Assembly: GCA_030760725.1 (NCBI GenBank)
Contig: JASWHV010000016.1
Location: forward strand, 17,289,084 to 17,353,083
Length of the DNA: 64,000 nt
DNA from: Neostapfia colusana
Lineage: Eukaryota > Streptophyta > Magnoliopsida > Poales > Poaceae
Direction of reading: 5' to 3'
Position 1 is the stretch's first letter, and each line of letters opens with the position of its first letter. Both the position numbers and the translations under genes were made by a program. Below are positions 60,960 to 64,000 of this stretch, piece by piece. The notes beneath the pieces are model-generated. The model searched no databases, was not told where the DNA came from, and was given only the letters and a program-made list of their open reading frames with translations.

Positions 60960-63900
60960 TGTCACACCCGTTTTTTCCGAAGAACAACCAAGTGAATATC
61001 ACATGTATGCCAGGATCATTTTCTCATACATGTGATGGCAAATAGTGAAGCATCATTTATTACAAGCCAGGTGTTGAATATAAATAAGTCTTACATAGCA
61101 AATGTCTCGATGGACAATAATAAGTTCATCACAAGTAAATAAACTAGCAGCGGAAAATTATTCTTGATGGCTCCGTTACAGGCGTTGCCCGGGGGTCTCC
61201 ATGAACCTAGAAACCTTCTTCGGGTCCAAAGTCTTGGTCATTATACACCACCTCAGTATCTTGACCTGAGCAGCAATATAAACCAACAAAATATGCAAGG
61301 TTGAGTACCAATGGTACTCAGCAAGTGTGGGAAAATTATATCATGCATGGCTAGAACAAGGGGAGGTTGAACTCATGGTTAAAGCACTACGCAATTAATA
61401 CCTATCACCTTAGCTTATTAAGCACCTACATTACTACACAAGTGAAATGGTCCCAAACTCCCATCCCATCATCATAATCAAATAATCATAACATCATTTC
61501 CAATGTTAAGCTCCCCGCTTAACATCCACAACTTCCAAAACCATCAATCCTCTAATCATGAATAAGTCTAAGCCGCTCTTGACCGTGAGCACGGCTGTCA
61601 TGACAGTTTTGACTCTGCAGAGTTTGCACCACTGTACTCACATGTAGTGATTTCATCCCCCATTGCCGGGTGGACTAAAAGAACCTCCATTATGCCAGTG
61701 GCTACGAACCACATTCACACTTCCCAGGTGTGTAGCCAGGAGATCACTATGAAGCCTTTACAAAGGGATTCCCGACGAGCGTGGGCCCACTGAGGTTTCA
61801 CCCCTAACAGCATACAAGAGGCTCCAACCCTGCTGCAGTGGCCCCCTCTTGAGCCTTGCGGTTCATATGGTAGTCCAGCTGACACCTATTCCCCGCACCA
61901 TCCAACATACCCATACTACACCGGGGATACACCTAATTAATTGGCCAAGCTGCCCCATCTCAGCATGTGGTTGGCACGGTAAAGCCAGGTTACATGCTCC
62001 ATGAACCGGTCCTTAGGATCCAGAAAAGTACTAAACACAAACCCGAGTCTTGTGCACCCAGCACACAACCAAAACATCCAACTTGCCTTGATCCCTACCT
62101 CTACATGACTCACAATATCTCATTCAAGAGTATGATAAAGTAAACTGATGATCTCATATCCCAAATATCACATTCTAAGCATGGCTAGGCATAAAATAAT
62201 AAATGACATGATAAAGTAAATCCCAACCCAAGCTACAAGGAAACAAGGTAATGCAATTCTAGGGAAACTTCCTAGCATGGGCTTCATATTTCAATTGACA
62301 ATGCAAATAATTCTATCTACACATCCTAGTATAGGATCAAAGTGGTCAAGGACACTTGCCTTCTTGCTGCTCTGAGAATTGAAAGTCTTGGTCTTGGAAG
62401 GGGAGAACTTGCTCTGGGGCAGGTTCTACTCATTCCAATACACATAGCAAAAGAAAACACAATCCATAAGACATAGTTCACACTTTCACTTCATACAAAC
62501 CACTCATTCATTTATGAAAGTCATTCATATTTCTATGTGTTGTGGTTACTCTATGTGTGTTGATTTTTAGCTTACATGCACTTTTAAACATGTTCATATG
62601 TTTTCTAACTTTTGTATTCAGATTTATGTTTGCACACTATATATGAGTTTCCCATTTGAACAAATTCTTTATATTCAATTGATACACATCTTAGCTACCA
62701 AGTATGCATGGAAGGTATTTTCCTACTGCAAATGGGTTTTCAGACCTTCTACAAAACCCTAAACTGAAATCTTTGGATTTGGAGGCTTCATTTATCCTTT
62801 TATAGTTATGCACACCTACTTTCCTATATTTTAAGATTTATTTTCTATACCTAATTGTGAAGTTTATTATGAAAATAATAAGACACGTCGTCTAAACAGA
62901 ATAGGTTCTGACCTAAAATATTAGATAACATATTTTTGAACTTCTCCTCTGATGTGAACTAATTTACATTTATTTTACCAATTTTCAGAATTATTTTCTG
63001 ACCTAAAAATGTGTCCCTATAACTAATAAATGTGAATAATCAATTAGACAGATTCATTTCAATTTAAAATTTATTTTTAACTCACTCCAAAGTTTTCCAA
63101 GTGCTAAGAGAGTTCAAATTTGAATTTACAATGTGTTTGTCCTATCTTTTGAATTTTAAATACTAATTACATATTCAAATTACTAGACTTAATATCATAT
63201 AGGGTTAAAAATGTAAACTCACCCCACTACAGGGTCTATTATATTATTTTAAGAATTTCCAGGGGCCTAACTATGCATAACAGAGGGGTTTTGCTAGTTT
63301 TTATTAAGTCCAGGGGCTAAAACTGATTTTTAATTGAATTTACATGAATTTCTGAAGCTCTAGGGGCTAGATCAGAAGTTTCCGGGGCTAGCTCGTATTT
63401 TCCGAGAACCCCAGGGGGTAGCGCGTAAGATTCCTGACCTTTATAACGCGGGGCTGACGTGGACCGTCCGATTTAAAACTGACGGCTGAGATTATAACGT
63501 CGAACCGGTACGCAGGGATTTAAATTCTACCGTGCGATTTAAAATAGACGGCGCACAAGCGGCCACGTCGCTCTGATCGAGCGCGGGCGGCGCTGCCCGG
63601 CGGTGGGAGGCGGCGATCTCGCCGGAGAGCTTCGGATCTTCGTAAATTCTTCCTAAAACTGGAATTTTATGGCATAGATCGGTAGAGGGGAGGTCGGGGA
63701 TCTCACCTCGGGGGTTTTCTTGAGCTCGGAGGTCCTGGAAAGCGACCGGCGACGAGGTCCGAAGTGAAACCACGGCGAAGCTCGTCGGCGCTGTGTTTGA
63801 ACCGCAAGTCACCGAGTTTTCTGCACCTGCAAGGTTCCCCGGAGGCGGTGGATCAAGACCAGCGAGTTAGATCGGAATTTCCGAGCTTAGATCGGCCAGA

Positions 63901-64000
63901 ATTCACCGGAGAAGGCTCGGTTTCTCACCGGAGTAAAATCGGTGGATCGTGTGGGAAAAACAGAACGAGGCCGGGGTTTTTATAGACGGGGAAGGGAGGC
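60960..64000 (-). repeat. Gypsy-5 5' LTR, truncated by window end
   Basis: Begins TGTCACACCC at 60960 and follows 51724 onwards base by base with scattered differences and a few indels (net four bases shorter by 63764). About 390 bases of the U3 tip lie beyond the window. It contains the palindrome (61595-61606), stem-loop (61302-61320) and TATA box (63445-63438). Confidence 0.95.

Larger units (their letters stand above)
51724..64000 (-). mobile_element. Gypsy-5: Ty3 chromovirus (Tekay-like) with extra leader ORF; continues past window
   Basis: 3' LTR 51724-55157, purine tract, chromodomain, integrase, RNase H, RT, protease, gag, leader ORF, primer site and most of the 5' LTR (60960 to beyond 64000), all on the minus strand. 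The two LTRs are colinear and near identical by eye. It interrupts the Gypsy-4 antisense ORF region; the left target flank is TCGGG (51719-51723). Confidence 0.95.

Overview
This window is intergenic DNA from a grass (Poaceae) nuclear genome. The evidence is dense nesting of LTR retrotransposons of typical plant lineages (Ty3 chromoviruses, Ty3 Tat, Ty1 Ale-like and SIRE-like), CACTA ends starting CACTACTACAAAAA, iMet-type primer binding sites, plant TATA boxes and intron-bearing plant gene debris. I see no intact host gene, rRNA, tRNA or CRISPR array. The only recognisable host gene is a decayed GDSL esterase/lipase fragment. No database was searched; all identities come from reading motifs and boundaries.

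Layout. 1-3844: AT-rich ~770-bp tandem repeats, then the right part of a CACTA transposon with a proline-rich ORF. 3845-5133 and 15624-17164: the pre-insertion locus, holding the GDSL pseudogene. It is split by Gypsy-1 (5134-15618, minus strand, Reina-like chromovirus, 291-bp LTRs, TSD CCGCC), which itself carries Copia-1 (8304-13393, minus, 115-bp LTRs, TSD GTGTG). 17165-17449: a second CACTA end, inverted relative to the first. 17460-~20133: Copia-2 (minus), broken at its integrase. A deletion junction at ~20133 fuses it to Gypsy-2 (plus, Tekay-like, 5' half missing, 2990-bp 3' LTR to 26257). Gypsy-2 abuts Copia-3 (minus, SIRE-like, 26258-40790), which is split by Gypsy-3 (28842-38240, plus, Tekay-like, two 3170-bp LTRs, TSD GCGAG). 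Copia-3 sits in the 3' remnant of Copia-4 (40791-41823, plus). 41824-42637 is a spacer with a possible MITE. Gypsy-4 (42638-51723, plus, Tat lineage with dual RNase H and an antisense ORF) is cut by Gypsy-5 (51724 to beyond 64000, minus, Tekay-like, 3.4-kb LTRs).

Every polyprotein has nonsense codons, frameshifts or deletions, so none looks autonomous. Several stops are CGA-to-TGA or CAA-to-TAA changes, as expected from deamination of methylated cytosine.

The most unusual signals are these. (1) An extra ORF in the Gypsy-5 leader begins with a look-alike of the histone H3 tail, with the K9 context ARKSTGG at the same distance from the initiator Met as in H3. (2) A ~55-bp ACGTG repeat cassette is shared, in opposite orientation, by the U3 regions of the Tekay-like elements and the Tat element. 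(3) Two palindromes in the transcribed LTR of diverged Tekay families show compensatory changes, which suggests a conserved RNA or DNA structure.
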